From assembly GCA_002419215.1 (NCBI GenBank), contig DIFQ01000025.1, positions 1 through 28,716 of the forward strand: a stretch of DNA of 28,716 nt, written 5' to 3'. Origin of the DNA: Syntrophaceae bacterium UBA5744 (lineage in GTDB: Bacteria > Desulfobacterota > Syntrophia > Syntrophales > UBA2192). Position numbers and translations under genes: made by a program. Shown here piece after piece: positions 7,494 through 14,415 of the stretch (positions are counted from its first letter, which is position 1; every line of letters begins with the position of its first letter). The notes beneath the pieces are model-generated. The model was not told where the DNA came from. It searched no databases and saw only the letters and a list, made by a program, of their open reading frames with translations.

Positions 7494-8486
7494 ATGCTGT
7501 ACTTACACGGAATCGGGCATTTCTACCCGGAAAACGTGATCACCAACCGCTTCCTGAGCGATCTCGACATCGGTTCGAGCGTGGAATGGATCGAGGAGCG
7601 AGTGGGGATCCGCGAGCGGCACACGGTCCTGCCCCTGGAGTACATCCGGGAGACGAAGAACCGCGACGTTCGCGCCGCCCAGGAGGCCAGCCTCTACACG
7701 AACGGCCAGACGGCCGCCGCGGCGGCCCTCATGGCCCTCGAGCGGGCGGGGATCGCGGCGGAAGACATCGGCATGGTCATCTCCGGCAGCTCGGCCCCCG
7801 ATGTGGCCTCGCCGGCCGAGGCCTCGACAGTGGCGGCCCAGCTGGGGATCGACGTGCCCGCCTTCGACATGAATTCGGCCTGCACGAGCTTCGCGCTGCA
7901 GATCCATTTTCTCTCGAACATGAACCCGGGAGCCCTTCCCCCGTATGTCCTGATCACACAGCCCGAGAACCTGACGCGCTGCATCGATTTCTCGGACCGC
8001 CGGTCGGCATGCCTCTTCGGCGACGGGAGCACCGCCGCCGTCGTGTCGCTTTCCGTGCCGTCCGGAAAAATCATCGATGCCACGCACTTCGACGCCAAGC
8101 CCTCCTGCTGGGACAAGGTCTCGATCCGCAGGACGGGCCATTTCGGCCAGGACGGCAACGCCGTCCAGGGCTTCGCCATCCGCAAGTCAACCGACGCCCT
8201 GCGCATCATCCAGGCCGCCAACCCCTCGCTCAACGGGCATCTCAAATTCGTCGGCCACCAGGCAAACCTCGGCATGCTGAAGACCGTATGCGAGCGCTGC
8301 GGGATCGACCCCGAGAACCACTGGCACAATGTCGAATGTTACGGGAACACGGCTACGGCCGGCGCCCCCGGATCGCTGAGCCTTCACTGGGCGGATCTCA
8401 AGCACGGCGACCACGTGGCCCTTGTGCAGGTCGGGGCGGGCCTGTCCTGGGCCCACATGATGATGACGGTAAAGGAGCACTCATGA
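7494..8486 (+). CDS. 3-oxoacyl-ACP synthase III-like (FabH/KSIII)
   Basis: Thiolase-fold condensing enzyme that would start the chain by joining an acyl-CoA primer to malonyl-ACP. 330 aa. The catalytic triad is present: Cys130 in MNSACTSF, His255 in VGHQAN, Asn285 in GNTATAGAPGSLS. The N-terminus MLYLHGIGHFYPENVITN is family-like, so the ATG at 7494 is accepted although its ribosome site is weak. The primer cannot be predicted; KSIII paralogues in secondary clusters often take unusual starters. The stop overlaps the next start (ATGA at 8483), showing translational coupling to the FabA-like gene. Confidence 0.9.
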   Translation: MLYLHGIGHFYPENVITNRFLSDLDIGSSVEWIEERVGIRERHTVLPLEYIRETKNRDVRAAQEASLYTNGQTAAAAALMALERAGIAAEDIGMVISGSSAPDVASPAEASTVAAQLGIDVPAFDMNSACTSFALQIHFLSNMNPGALPPYVLITQPENLTRCIDFSDRRSACLFGDGSTAAVVSLSVPSGKIIDATHFDAKPSCWDKVSIRRTGHFGQDGNAVQGFAIRKSTDALRIIQAANPSLNGHLKFVGHQANLGMLKTVCERCGIDPENHWHNVECYGNTATAGAPGSLSLHWADLKHGDHVALVQVGAGLSWAHMMMTVKEHS

Positions 8487-9082
8487 CGTACCAGGAATTC
8501 ATGGAGCGAGGCCATTTCGACCTGAAGGAGATCCTTGCCGTCGTCTACGGAAACCTCGTGTCGGATGCGCCCAAGGGCATGGACGCCAAGCTGCCCGCGC
8601 CGCCGCTTCTCATGGTCGACCGGGTCCTCTCCATCACGAAGAACAACCGCCAGGGAGCGATCGTGGCCGAGCAGGACATCCGCCTCGATGCCTGGTACTT
8701 CCAGTGCCATCTGCCCGGCGACCCGGTCCAGCCGGGCTGCCTCTGCGTCGATGCCGTCTGGCAGCTCCTGGGCTTCTACTGCCTCTGGCGGGGGGCGCTG
8801 GGGACAGGAAGGGCGCTGGGCTGCGGCGAGGTCTTCTTCAGCGGCCAGATCCGGCCCTACAACAAGGTGGTGCGCTACGAAATCAACATCAAGCGCTTCC
8901 AGCACCTGAAAGACTCCGGGGCCAGCATCGTCATCGCCGATGCGAACATCTTCGTCGACGACGAGCTGATCATGACCCTGAAGGATGCCCGCACGGGGGT
9001 CTTCCACGGGATCGCCTACCCGGACTACCCGCACAAATCCGCAAACGCCGTCGGCGGCATCATGATGAAGGAGAAGCCATGA
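8483..9082 (+). CDS. FabA-like 3-hydroxyacyl-ACP dehydratase
   Basis: Hotdog-fold dehydratase, 199 aa, about 25 residues longer at the N-terminus than E. coli FabA. The FabA signature is clear: CHLPGDPVQPGCL (His76) and VDAVWQLLGFY (Asp90), then GRALGCGEVFFSGQIRP. FabA enzymes both dehydrate and isomerise trans-2 to cis-3 double bonds, so this protein could preserve unsaturation in the product; isomerase activity is not provable here. Starts at ATG 8483 inside the KSIII stop and ends in an ATGA overlap with the ketoreductase gene. Together with the FabZ-like protein the cluster carries two different dehydratases. Confidence 0.9.
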   Translation: MTYQEFMERGHFDLKEILAVVYGNLVSDAPKGMDAKLPAPPLLMVDRVLSITKNNRQGAIVAEQDIRLDAWYFQCHLPGDPVQPGCLCVDAVWQLLGFYCLWRGALGTGRALGCGEVFFSGQIRPYNKVVRYEINIKRFQHLKDSGASIVIADANIFVDDELIMTLKDARTGVFHGIAYPDYPHKSANAVGGIMMKEKP

Positions 9083-9807
9083 GCGACAAACCGGTTGCCA
9101 TCGTAACGGGAAGCGGCACGGGGATCGGAACGGCCTGCGCCCGGGCCCTGACTAAAGAAGGGTTCCGCGTGGGGCTTCACTATCGCAAAAGCGCCGGGAG
9201 CGCGAAGGCCCTCCAGGCCGAATTGGGCGACGCCTTCCTGCTGCAGGCAGACATCGCCGAGATCGACCAGGTGGAAGCGCTGCTGAACGCAATCAAGGAG
9301 CAGGCCGGGCGGGTCGACGTGCTCGTCAACAATGCGGGCCTCTCCATCAACGCCGACATCAACTCCATGAAAGTGGAGCAGTTCGACGAGCAGCGGGCCC
9401 TCACGAGGGGGATCTGGTATCTCACGAAACGGGTGCTCCGTCAGTACATGCTTCGGAAGGGGAGCGGGCGCATCATCAACATCTCGAGCGTTGTGGGGCA
9501 CACGGGAAACGCGGGACAGATTCCCTACACGATGGAAAAGGCGGCCATGGACGTCTTTACGAAATCTCTCTGCAGGGAGCTTGCGGGGCGCAACATCCTC
9601 GTCAACTCCGTGGCTCCCGGGTTCATCGACACGGAGATGACGTCGGTGCTGCCCGAAGAGATCCGGGAAAGGCTCCTTGCCGGCGTGCCGCTCGGCCGCA
9701 TGGGAACACCCGCGGAGGTGGCCGAGGTGGTGGCCTTTCTCGCCACGAAAGGCTCCTACATCACGGGAACCGTCATCCACGTCAACGGGGGGCTCTATGG
9801 CGGCTGA
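9079..9807 (+). CDS. 3-oxoacyl-ACP reductase (FabG-like SDR)
   Basis: Short-chain dehydrogenase reducing the beta-keto group, 242 aa. Seen: cofactor motif TGSGTGIG (10-17), NNAG (84-87), catalytic Ser in NISSVVG (136-137), and Tyr150/Lys154 in IPYTMEKAA, where the usual YSASK is altered but the Tyr-x3-Lys spacing is kept. The C-terminus VIHVNGG is typical of FabG. ATG 9079 overlaps the FabA-like stop (ATGA) and the FabZ-like gene starts 11 nt inside its 3' end. A basic residue after the first beta strand pair (HYRK, about 34-37) suggests NADPH use, as in FabG. A role in the local acyl-ACP cycle follows from position. Confidence 0.92.
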   Translation: MSDKPVAIVTGSGTGIGTACARALTKEGFRVGLHYRKSAGSAKALQAELGDAFLLQADIAEIDQVEALLNAIKEQAGRVDVLVNNAGLSINADINSMKVEQFDEQRALTRGIWYLTKRVLRQYMLRKGSGRIINISSVVGHTGNAGQIPYTMEKAAMDVFTKSLCRELAGRNILVNSVAPGFIDTEMTSVLPEEIRERLLAGVPLGRMGTPAEVAEVVAFLATKGSYITGTVIHVNGGLYGG

Positions 9808-10270
9808 TCGCGAAACGATGGCCCGGGTCCTGGCGGCGGTGCCGCAGCGGGAACCCTTCCGGTTCATCGACGAGATCCTGGAGCTGGACGCGGACCACAT
9901 CGTCGGCGCCTACCGGTTCCGCGAGGACGAATTCTTTTACCGAGGGCACTTCCCCTATCGGCCCATCACGCCGGGGGTCATCCTCGTGGAGGCCATGGCC
10001 CAGACGGGAGTCGTCGCCTACGGGCTCTACCTCGTCATGGAGCAGGGCCGCGAGGAAGAGATGAAAAAGGGCAACGTGACCACGCTCTTCACGCTCATCG
10101 AGGTCGTGGAGTTTGCGGGCATGGTGAGCCCGGGCGAGCGAGTCGTCATCCGGGGGGAGAAGGTCTATTTCCGGAAGGGAAACCTGAAAGCGAAGGTCAG
10201 CATGGAGAGAGAGAACGGGGAGCTTATCGCCTCGGGCGTGCTGGCCGGCATGGGAGTCAGCTTGAAATGA
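9797..10270 (+). CDS. FabZ-like 3-hydroxyacyl-ACP dehydratase
   Basis: Second hotdog dehydratase of the cluster, 157 aa. The FabZ active-site segment reads RGHFPYRPITPGVILVEAMA, giving His51 and Glu65 as the catalytic pair. The start at ATG 9797 lies 11 nt inside the ketoreductase gene with a G-run just upstream; the stop overlaps the next ATG (ATGA at 10267). FabZ enzymes form trans-2-enoyl-ACP. With no enoyl reductase nearby, repeated FabG/FabZ steps would leave conjugated double bonds, as in aryl-polyene type pathways; this is an inference, because a housekeeping enoyl reductase could act in trans. Confidence 0.9.
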   Translation: MAADRETMARVLAAVPQREPFRFIDEILELDADHIVGAYRFREDEFFYRGHFPYRPITPGVILVEAMAQTGVVAYGLYLVMEQGREEEMKKGNVTTLFTLIEVVEFAGMVSPGERVVIRGEKVYFRKGNLKAKVSMERENGELIASGVLAGMGVSLK

Positions 10271-11544
10271 AAAACAGGATTGTGATCACGGGTCTTGGGA
10301 TCATGGCGCCCAACGGCCATGGTCTCGATGAATACGAAAAGGCCCTGCGCGCGGGGCGCTCGGGGATCCGCTTCATCCCGCGGCTCAAGGAGCTGGGGTT
10401 TGCCTGCCAGGTGGGCGGTGTCCCGCAGAACTTCGAAGAGCTCCGCACGCAATACTTCGACGCCGAGGATCTGCTCTCGGTGAACGACAACATCGGCTAC
10501 GCCGGCATCGCCGCGATCGACGCCTGGCGCGATGCGGGATTCACCGTGCCGAAACCGGACAGCACCGAGGTGGACTGGGACACGGGGGCCATCATGGGCT
10601 CGGGGATCGGCGGCATGGAGACCATCGCCGGCGAAGTCGTCCCCAAGGTCAACGGCAACCAGATACGCCGCATGGGCAGCACCATCGTCCAGATGGTCAT
10701 GAACAGCTCCACGAGCGCCAAGATCGCCGGGATGCTCGCCCTCGGAAACCAGGTGACGTCCAACTCGTCGGCCTGCAGCACGGGAAACGAGGCGATCATC
10801 GATTCCATGCTTCGCATCCGTTACGGGCTTGCGAAACGCATGATCGCCGGCGGCTCCGAGGGGTCCTCTCCCTACATCTGGGCGGGTTTCGACTCCATGC
10901 GGGTCATGTGCCGCAAGTTCAACGGCGAGCCCGAAAAGGCCTCGAGGCCCATGAGCGCAACGGCCGCGGGCTTTGTGCCCGGCTCCGGCGCAGGCGCTCT
11001 CATCCTGGAGGATCTGGAAACGGCGAAAGCACGCGGAGCGAAGATCTATGCCGAGCTTCTCGGCGGGGCCGTCAACTGCGGCGGGCACCGAAACGGCGGC
11101 TCCATGACGGCGCCCAACCCGGAGAGCGTCCAGCGCTGCATCCGCGCAGCCGCGGCCGACGCGGGGATTTCCATTGCCGACGTGGATGCCGTCAACGGCC
11201 ATCTCACGGCCACCTTCGCCGACCCCTACGAAGTCAAGAACTGGGCCGCTGCTCTCGAACGCACGCCGGCAACCTTCCCCTGGATCAACTCGACAAAGTC
11301 GCTCGTGGGCCACTGCCTTGGCGGCGCCGGGGCCGTGGAGTCCGTCGGGGTCGTGCTTCAGCTCTTCAAGGGGTTCATCCACCCCTCCGTCAACAGCGAG
11401 GACGTGCACCCCGAGATTGCGGACTTTGCCCCGCGCATCCCGCAGACGATGATCGAGGATGCCGACGTGAAGATCATCGCCAAGGCCGGCTTCGGATTCG
11501 GCGATGTGAATAGCTGTATGATTTTTAAAAAATGGGAAGAATAA
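10267..11544 (+). CDS. FabF-like 3-oxoacyl-ACP synthase II
   Basis: Elongating ketosynthase, 425 aa. The Cys-His-His set is present: Cys170 in SNSSACSTGNEA, His312 in VNGHLTATFADPYE, His349 in KSLVGHCLGGAGAVES. Motifs deviate from housekeeping FabF (SACSTG for TACSSS/TACATS; NGHLTAT for NAHGTST), which points to a specialised paralogue. It is the last of five overlapping genes (7494-11544). A 237-bp gap with a structured element separates it from the ACP gene. No partner lacking the active cysteine (chain length factor) is present, so the enzyme probably works as a homodimer. Confidence 0.92.
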   Translation: MKNRIVITGLGIMAPNGHGLDEYEKALRAGRSGIRFIPRLKELGFACQVGGVPQNFEELRTQYFDAEDLLSVNDNIGYAGIAAIDAWRDAGFTVPKPDSTEVDWDTGAIMGSGIGGMETIAGEVVPKVNGNQIRRMGSTIVQMVMNSSTSAKIAGMLALGNQVTSNSSACSTGNEAIIDSMLRIRYGLAKRMIAGGSEGSSPYIWAGFDSMRVMCRKFNGEPEKASRPMSATAAGFVPGSGAGALILEDLETAKARGAKIYAELLGGAVNCGGHRNGGSMTAPNPESVQRCIRAAAADAGISIADVDAVNGHLTATFADPYEVKNWAAALERTPATFPWINSTKSLVGHCLGGAGAVESVGVVLQLFKGFIHPSVNSEDVHPEIADFAPRIPQTMIEDADVKIIAKAGFGFGDVNSCMIFKKWEE

Positions 11545-11576
11545 ATAAGGCAATGAACAGAATGCTTCCGCTGAAC

Positions 11577-11697
11577 AGGCGTTTTTCGACCGCTCTAGAT
11601 CTTGCTCCGCTTAAGTCGCAAATACTCGCCCTTCGGGCTCAGACAGTTTGCGCTGCGGCCGCTCCGCTTCGATAAGAGCGTTTACCGAAAAACGTCT
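11577..11697. repeat. Structured ~120-bp inverted-repeat element between ketosynthase and ACP genes
   Basis: Outer arms AGGCGTTTTTCG (11577-11588) and CGAAAAACGTCT (11686-11697) pair over 12 positions with one G-T. Inside, CGCTCT (11591-11596) pairs with AGAGCG (11675-11680), CGCAAA (11617-11622) with TTTGCG (11647-11652), and GCCC-TTC-GGGC (11628-11638) forms a cap. It could fold as one long RNA hairpin ahead of the ACP mRNA, or be a small non-autonomous repeat insertion. No coding frame was supported. Confidence 0.55.
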
Positions 11698-11781
11698 AAA
11701 ATCAGCGTCAGCATCCCGTCCATCGCCCCCGCGGGCAGGACAAAAAAAGGAAATGAAATAATCCGATAGAAGGAGTTTGAA

Positions 11782-12030
11782 ATGGACGAGAAGAAGATTT
11801 TCCAGGAGATGTGCAATATCCTCAAGCTGTACACGAAAAACCCGGAGCTGCTCGACACGGCGACGAAGGAAACCCATATCCTCAATGATCTGAAGGTGAA
11901 TTCCGCGCGCCTGGTCGACGTGGTCATCAAGTGCGAGGACGTCTTCGGTATCTCCATCGACGACGACGAGGCGGACAAGATCCGGACCATCGGCGACGCC
12001 GTGGAGATCATTTTAAAGAAAGCGGCGTGA
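11782..12030 (+). CDS. Acyl carrier protein, cluster-specific
   Basis: 82-aa acidic helical protein that would carry the growing chain on a 4'-phosphopantetheine arm. The attachment serine is Ser41 in LNDLKVNSARLVDVVIK; the usual DSL signature is replaced by NSA, although the hydrophobic helix-II pattern after it is normal. Helix III/IV segments CEDVFGISIDDDEADKI and TIGDAVEIIL are typical. A good ribosome site (AGAAGGAG, about 8 nt before ATG 11782) suggests high translation. The dedicated phosphopantetheinyl transferase two genes downstream is the likely activator. Confidence 0.92.
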   Translation: MDEKKIFQEMCNILKLYTKNPELLDTATKETHILNDLKVNSARLVDVVIKCEDVFGISIDDDEADKIRTIGDAVEIILKKAA

Positions 12031-12034
12031 AGAA

Positions 12035-12173
12035 GGGTATCGGGTTTCGGGTCTAGGGTATCGGGTTGGATCAAGAAGGTACGGGTACCCGGTGCGATAT
12101 TCCCGGTTGCCGCGAAGCGGCATGGCTTACCCTCTCAGCTTCTTACCCTCTCAACTTCGCACGCCTTCGGGCG
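12035..12173 (+). repeat. Degenerate GGGTATCGGG and TTACCCTCTC repeat tracts with mini-hairpins
   Basis: The gap between the ACP and acyltransferase genes starts with GGGTATCGGG-TTTCGGGTCTA-GGGTATCGGG (12035-12066), then a CGGGTACCCG palindrome, a hairpin TGCCGC-GAA-GCGGCA (12108-12122), a doubled TTACCCTCTCA(G/A)CTTC unit (12127-12158) and CGCC-TTCG-GGCG (12162-12173). The same GGGTATCGGG word recurs at 27006-27040. No T-run terminator or ORF is present, so the operon may continue through it. Confidence 0.65.
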
Positions 12174-12207
12174 ACAGCGAGGCTCTGAGGTCAAGAAGTA
12201 AAAGACA

Positions 12208-13035
12208 ATGAGCATGAATAGAAGCGACAGAGCGTGGCTGGGGGTTCAGGATGTACTGAGCCGCCTGGCCGCATTCATCTACATCCCCCTTGTCGCCGTC
12301 GTGATCCGGCTGATGGGCTACCGGTTCCGGGACCTGAGAGCGTTCCGGCGGCAGTGCCTGGAGCACCTGCGCCGCCACGACGGGGGCTGGCTCATCTGCG
12401 CCAACCACCTGACGCTCATCGACTCGGCGTTCATCGCCTTTGCGATGCTGCCCTGGTGGCGCTACCTTGCACACTATCGGCGTTTCCCCTGGAACCTTCC
12501 CGAGCGGCGCAACTTCAACCAAAACCCCTTCGACACAGCCGTCTGCTACCTCATGAAGTGCATCCCCGTCACGCGGGGCGGCGATCGCGAGGAGGTGAAG
12601 CGGACCCTGGAGAAATGCCATCACCTGCTCGAAACGGGGCGCACGATCCTGGTGTTCCCCGAGGGCGGCCGCTCCCGTACGGGGCGCATCGACGTGGAGA
12701 ACTTCTCCTACGGGGTGGGCCGCTTCGTGAAAAATCTTGACCGGATGAAAATCCTGTGCATTTATTTCAGGGGCGACGGCCAGGCAACCTGGAGTTCCAT
12801 CCCGAAACCGGGGGACACATTCTCGATGGCCGTCGAGGTATTCGAACCGGAGAGACTCGAATACAACGGGCTCAAGGCCCAGAGGGACTATGCCGGGCAG
12901 ATCATCCGGCAGCTGTCCCGGATGGAGGAGAGGTATTTTGAAAATAGGGAACGACATCGTCGACTTGACGGAGCCGAACAGCAAGGGAAAGAGCCAGGAC
13001 TCCCGGTACGTCAGCCGGGTGTTCACCCCCGCTGA
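12208..13035 (+). CDS. PlsC/LPLAT-type acyltransferase
   Basis: Lysophospholipid-type acyltransferase, about 275 aa, expected at the cytoplasmic membrane face. Motif I is NHLTLID (66-72; catalytic His67 and Asp72), motif III is FPEGGRSRTG (150-159). A hydrophobic segment at about 19-36 is a likely membrane anchor. It probably passes the finished acyl group from the cluster ACP or CoA to a glycerol-phosphate-like or other hydroxyl/amine acceptor. Start is ATG 12208 or the ATG two codons later; the ribosome site is poor. The 3' 98 nt overlap the phosphopantetheinyl transferase gene in another frame, so the last 33 residues (basic, Gln/Pro/Gly-rich) look like read-through and may be dispensable or reflect a sequence error. 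Confidence 0.85.
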   Translation: MSMNRSDRAWLGVQDVLSRLAAFIYIPLVAVVIRLMGYRFRDLRAFRRQCLEHLRRHDGGWLICANHLTLIDSAFIAFAMLPWWRYLAHYRRFPWNLPERRNFNQNPFDTAVCYLMKCIPVTRGGDREEVKRTLEKCHHLLETGRTILVFPEGGRSRTGRIDVENFSYGVGRFVKNLDRMKILCIYFRGDGQATWSSIPKPGDTFSMAVEVFEPERLEYNGLKAQRDYAGQIIRQLSRMEERYFENRERHRRLDGAEQQGKEPGLPVRQPGVHPR

Positions 13036-13669
13036 GCGAAACCGAATCCGAAACTTTCCGGAACCCGATGTTCTGCTATGGGCCCTCTGGGCCGGCAAGG
13101 AAGCGGCCTTCAAGGTCCTCGTAAAAAGCGATCCGGCCCTGCCGTTCATCCCCCGCCACTATGAGGTCCACCTCGACGACTACGGCCTGAGGGGAACCTC
13201 GACGGACGCCGGAACCTGCAACCCCCACGTCGAAGGCGCCGTGCTGACGCCCGACGGACCGATCCCGCTGAGAATCTACCGGCGCTGCACCTATATCCAC
13301 GCCCTGGCCCTCTCGGAAGGGGAGGAATATTTCGATTATATCTTCTGGCGGGTGGAAGTCCTGCCGGAGCTGAAGGGTGTGGACTCTCCGGAAGTGGAGT
13401 CCCGCATCGTCCGCGAGGCCCTCAAGCGCTGCGTGGCCACGCACCTGGGCTGGAACCAGAAGGACATGGAGATCCGGAGAGCGGAAGCCGGCAACCGCCC
13501 GGGACCTCCGCGCCTCTACTACCAGGGCAAGCGAACGACGCTGGATCTGAGCCTGAGCCACGACGGCCACTTCGGGGCCTACGCCGTTCTGATGATCAGT
13601 CCCGACGAGAGGCCGGAAAAGTCCGACAAACCCGATCTCTCCTGCCAGCGCGATGACGCGGCATTGTAG
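12938..13669 (+). CDS. 4'-phosphopantetheinyl transferase, AcpS-like with insertion
   Basis: Converts apo-ACP to holo-ACP by transferring phosphopantetheine from CoA, using Mg2+. 243 aa from the TTG at 12938 (MKIGNDIVDL), chosen because the IGNDIVDL metal-binding strand is the natural N-terminus and GGAGAGG lies just upstream. Signatures follow AcpS order: Asp6 (GNDIVDL), FTPAE (Glu33), WAGKEAAFK (51-59), and C-terminal LSLSHDG (204-210). AcpS proteins are about 120-140 aa; here roughly 100 extra residues lie between KEAAFK and SLSHDG. The gene starts inside the acyltransferase frame and is followed by an intrinsic terminator, so it closes the operon. Its likely client is the ACP at 11782. 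Confidence 0.88.
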   Translation: MKIGNDIVDLTEPNSKGKSQDSRYVSRVFTPAERNRIRNFPEPDVLLWALWAGKEAAFKVLVKSDPALPFIPRHYEVHLDDYGLRGTSTDAGTCNPHVEGAVLTPDGPIPLRIYRRCTYIHALALSEGEEYFDYIFWRVEVLPELKGVDSPEVESRIVREALKRCVATHLGWNQKDMEIRRAEAGNRPGPPRLYYQGKRTTLDLSLSHDGHFGAYAVLMISPDERPEKSDKPDLSCQRDDAAL

Positions 13670-13700
13670 GAATCGAGACCACGGATAGCACGACATGAAG

Positions 13701-13733
13701 AGGGGCAGGCCGAAAGGGTGCTGCCTCTTTTTC
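13701..13733 (+). terminator. Intrinsic terminator of the acyl-chain cluster
   Basis: Stem AGGGGCAG (13701-13708) / CTGCCTCT (13721-13728) of 8 pairs with one G-U and a 12-nt loop, followed by a T-run at 13728-13732. It sits 32 bp after the phosphopantetheinyl transferase stop. Confidence 0.8.
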
Positions 13734-13895
13734 GTTCATCCGGGTCATGCCTGCAGAAACCGCATTAGACAATTACCGCGTGATCGCGTGGACTTGTCAG
13801 CTCAAGCCTTTGCAATTTTTGAAACAGAGTAAACCCGCTCACCAGAGGCCATGCCCGTGCGATTCTCCTCAGTCCCAGGAACCATATGTTTGCCC

Positions 13896-13924
13896 TTGAC
13901 AAATGTTGCCTAATCAACTATATG
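13896..13924 (+). promoter_or_regulatory. Sigma70-type promoter of marR
   Basis: -35 TTGACA (13896-13901), 17-nt spacer, -10 TATATG (13919-13924); the marR ATG lies 40 bp further on. The rest of the 295-bp gap (13670-13964) holds the upstream terminator and no ORF. Confidence 0.8.
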
Positions 13925-13933
13925 CCTGGTCAA
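13907..13933 (+). promoter_or_regulatory. Direct repeat overlapping the marR -10, candidate operator
   Basis: TGCCTAATCAA (13907-13917) and TGCCTGGTCAA (13923-13933) match at 9 of 11 positions with a 16-bp period and cover the spacer and -10 region. The inverted GTTG-N6-CAAC (13905-13918) lies inside. A MarR autorepressor could bind here; inferred from position only. Confidence 0.4.
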
Positions 13934-13964
13934 GCAAGCAATCCCACCCTCTGGAAGGCACTCC

Positions 13965-14396
13965 ATGAAATCAGATGATCGCCTCATCTATCTTCTTTCG
14001 GTAGCTCAACAGACCATGAAGGAATACACGAACACGGCTCTTTCCAAGGCAGGGGTGGAATTGACGATGACCCAGGCGGGTATCCTCTTCCTTCTGAAAC
14101 GGAAAGACATGCGCACCATGTCGGAATTGGGCGCGGTTTTCGATATTGATAATTCCGCAGTGACGCGCCTCGTTGATCGCTTGGAGAAAAACGGCATCGT
14201 TGAGCGCCATCCCGCTCCCGGAGATCGGAGAGCCTTTCTGATTCACATGACTCCAAAAGGGCTCGAGTCTCTGGAGAAAGCGAAAAAGATCATCATGGCC
14301 GTCAATGAGGAATTGAGAAGGGGCTTTACTCCTGAAGAAGTAGAATCTTACAAAAAAATATTGAAGAGCATTCTGGAGAGATTCAAAGCTCGTTAA
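13965..14396 (+). CDS. MarR-family transcriptional regulator
   Basis: 143-aa winged-helix regulator. The central DNA-binding part is typical: LTMTQAGILFLL, TMSELGAVFDIDNSAVTRLV recognition region (about 51-70), DRLEKNGIVERHPAPGDRRA wing (71-90), then a C-terminal dimerisation helix. A clear promoter and GGAAGG ribosome site precede ATG 13965. It is followed at 19 bp by a hotdog-fold gene on the same strand, so it probably controls that gene and itself; ligands are often aromatic or CoA thioesters in this family. This gene begins a block with visibly lower GC than the cluster before it. Confidence 0.93.
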   Translation: MKSDDRLIYLLSVAQQTMKEYTNTALSKAGVELTMTQAGILFLLKRKDMRTMSELGAVFDIDNSAVTRLVDRLEKNGIVERHPAPGDRRAFLIHMTPKGLESLEKAKKIIMAVNEELRRGFTPEEVESYKKILKSILERFKAR

Positions 14397-14415
14397 TGTC
14401 GAATGGGAACATTTC

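Noticed and set aside
7586..8482. Upstream extension of the FabA-like frame
   Set aside because: It runs inside the KSIII gene in another frame and has arginine/glycine-rich shadow composition; the ATGA overlap at 8483 with a FabA-like N-terminus is the natural start.
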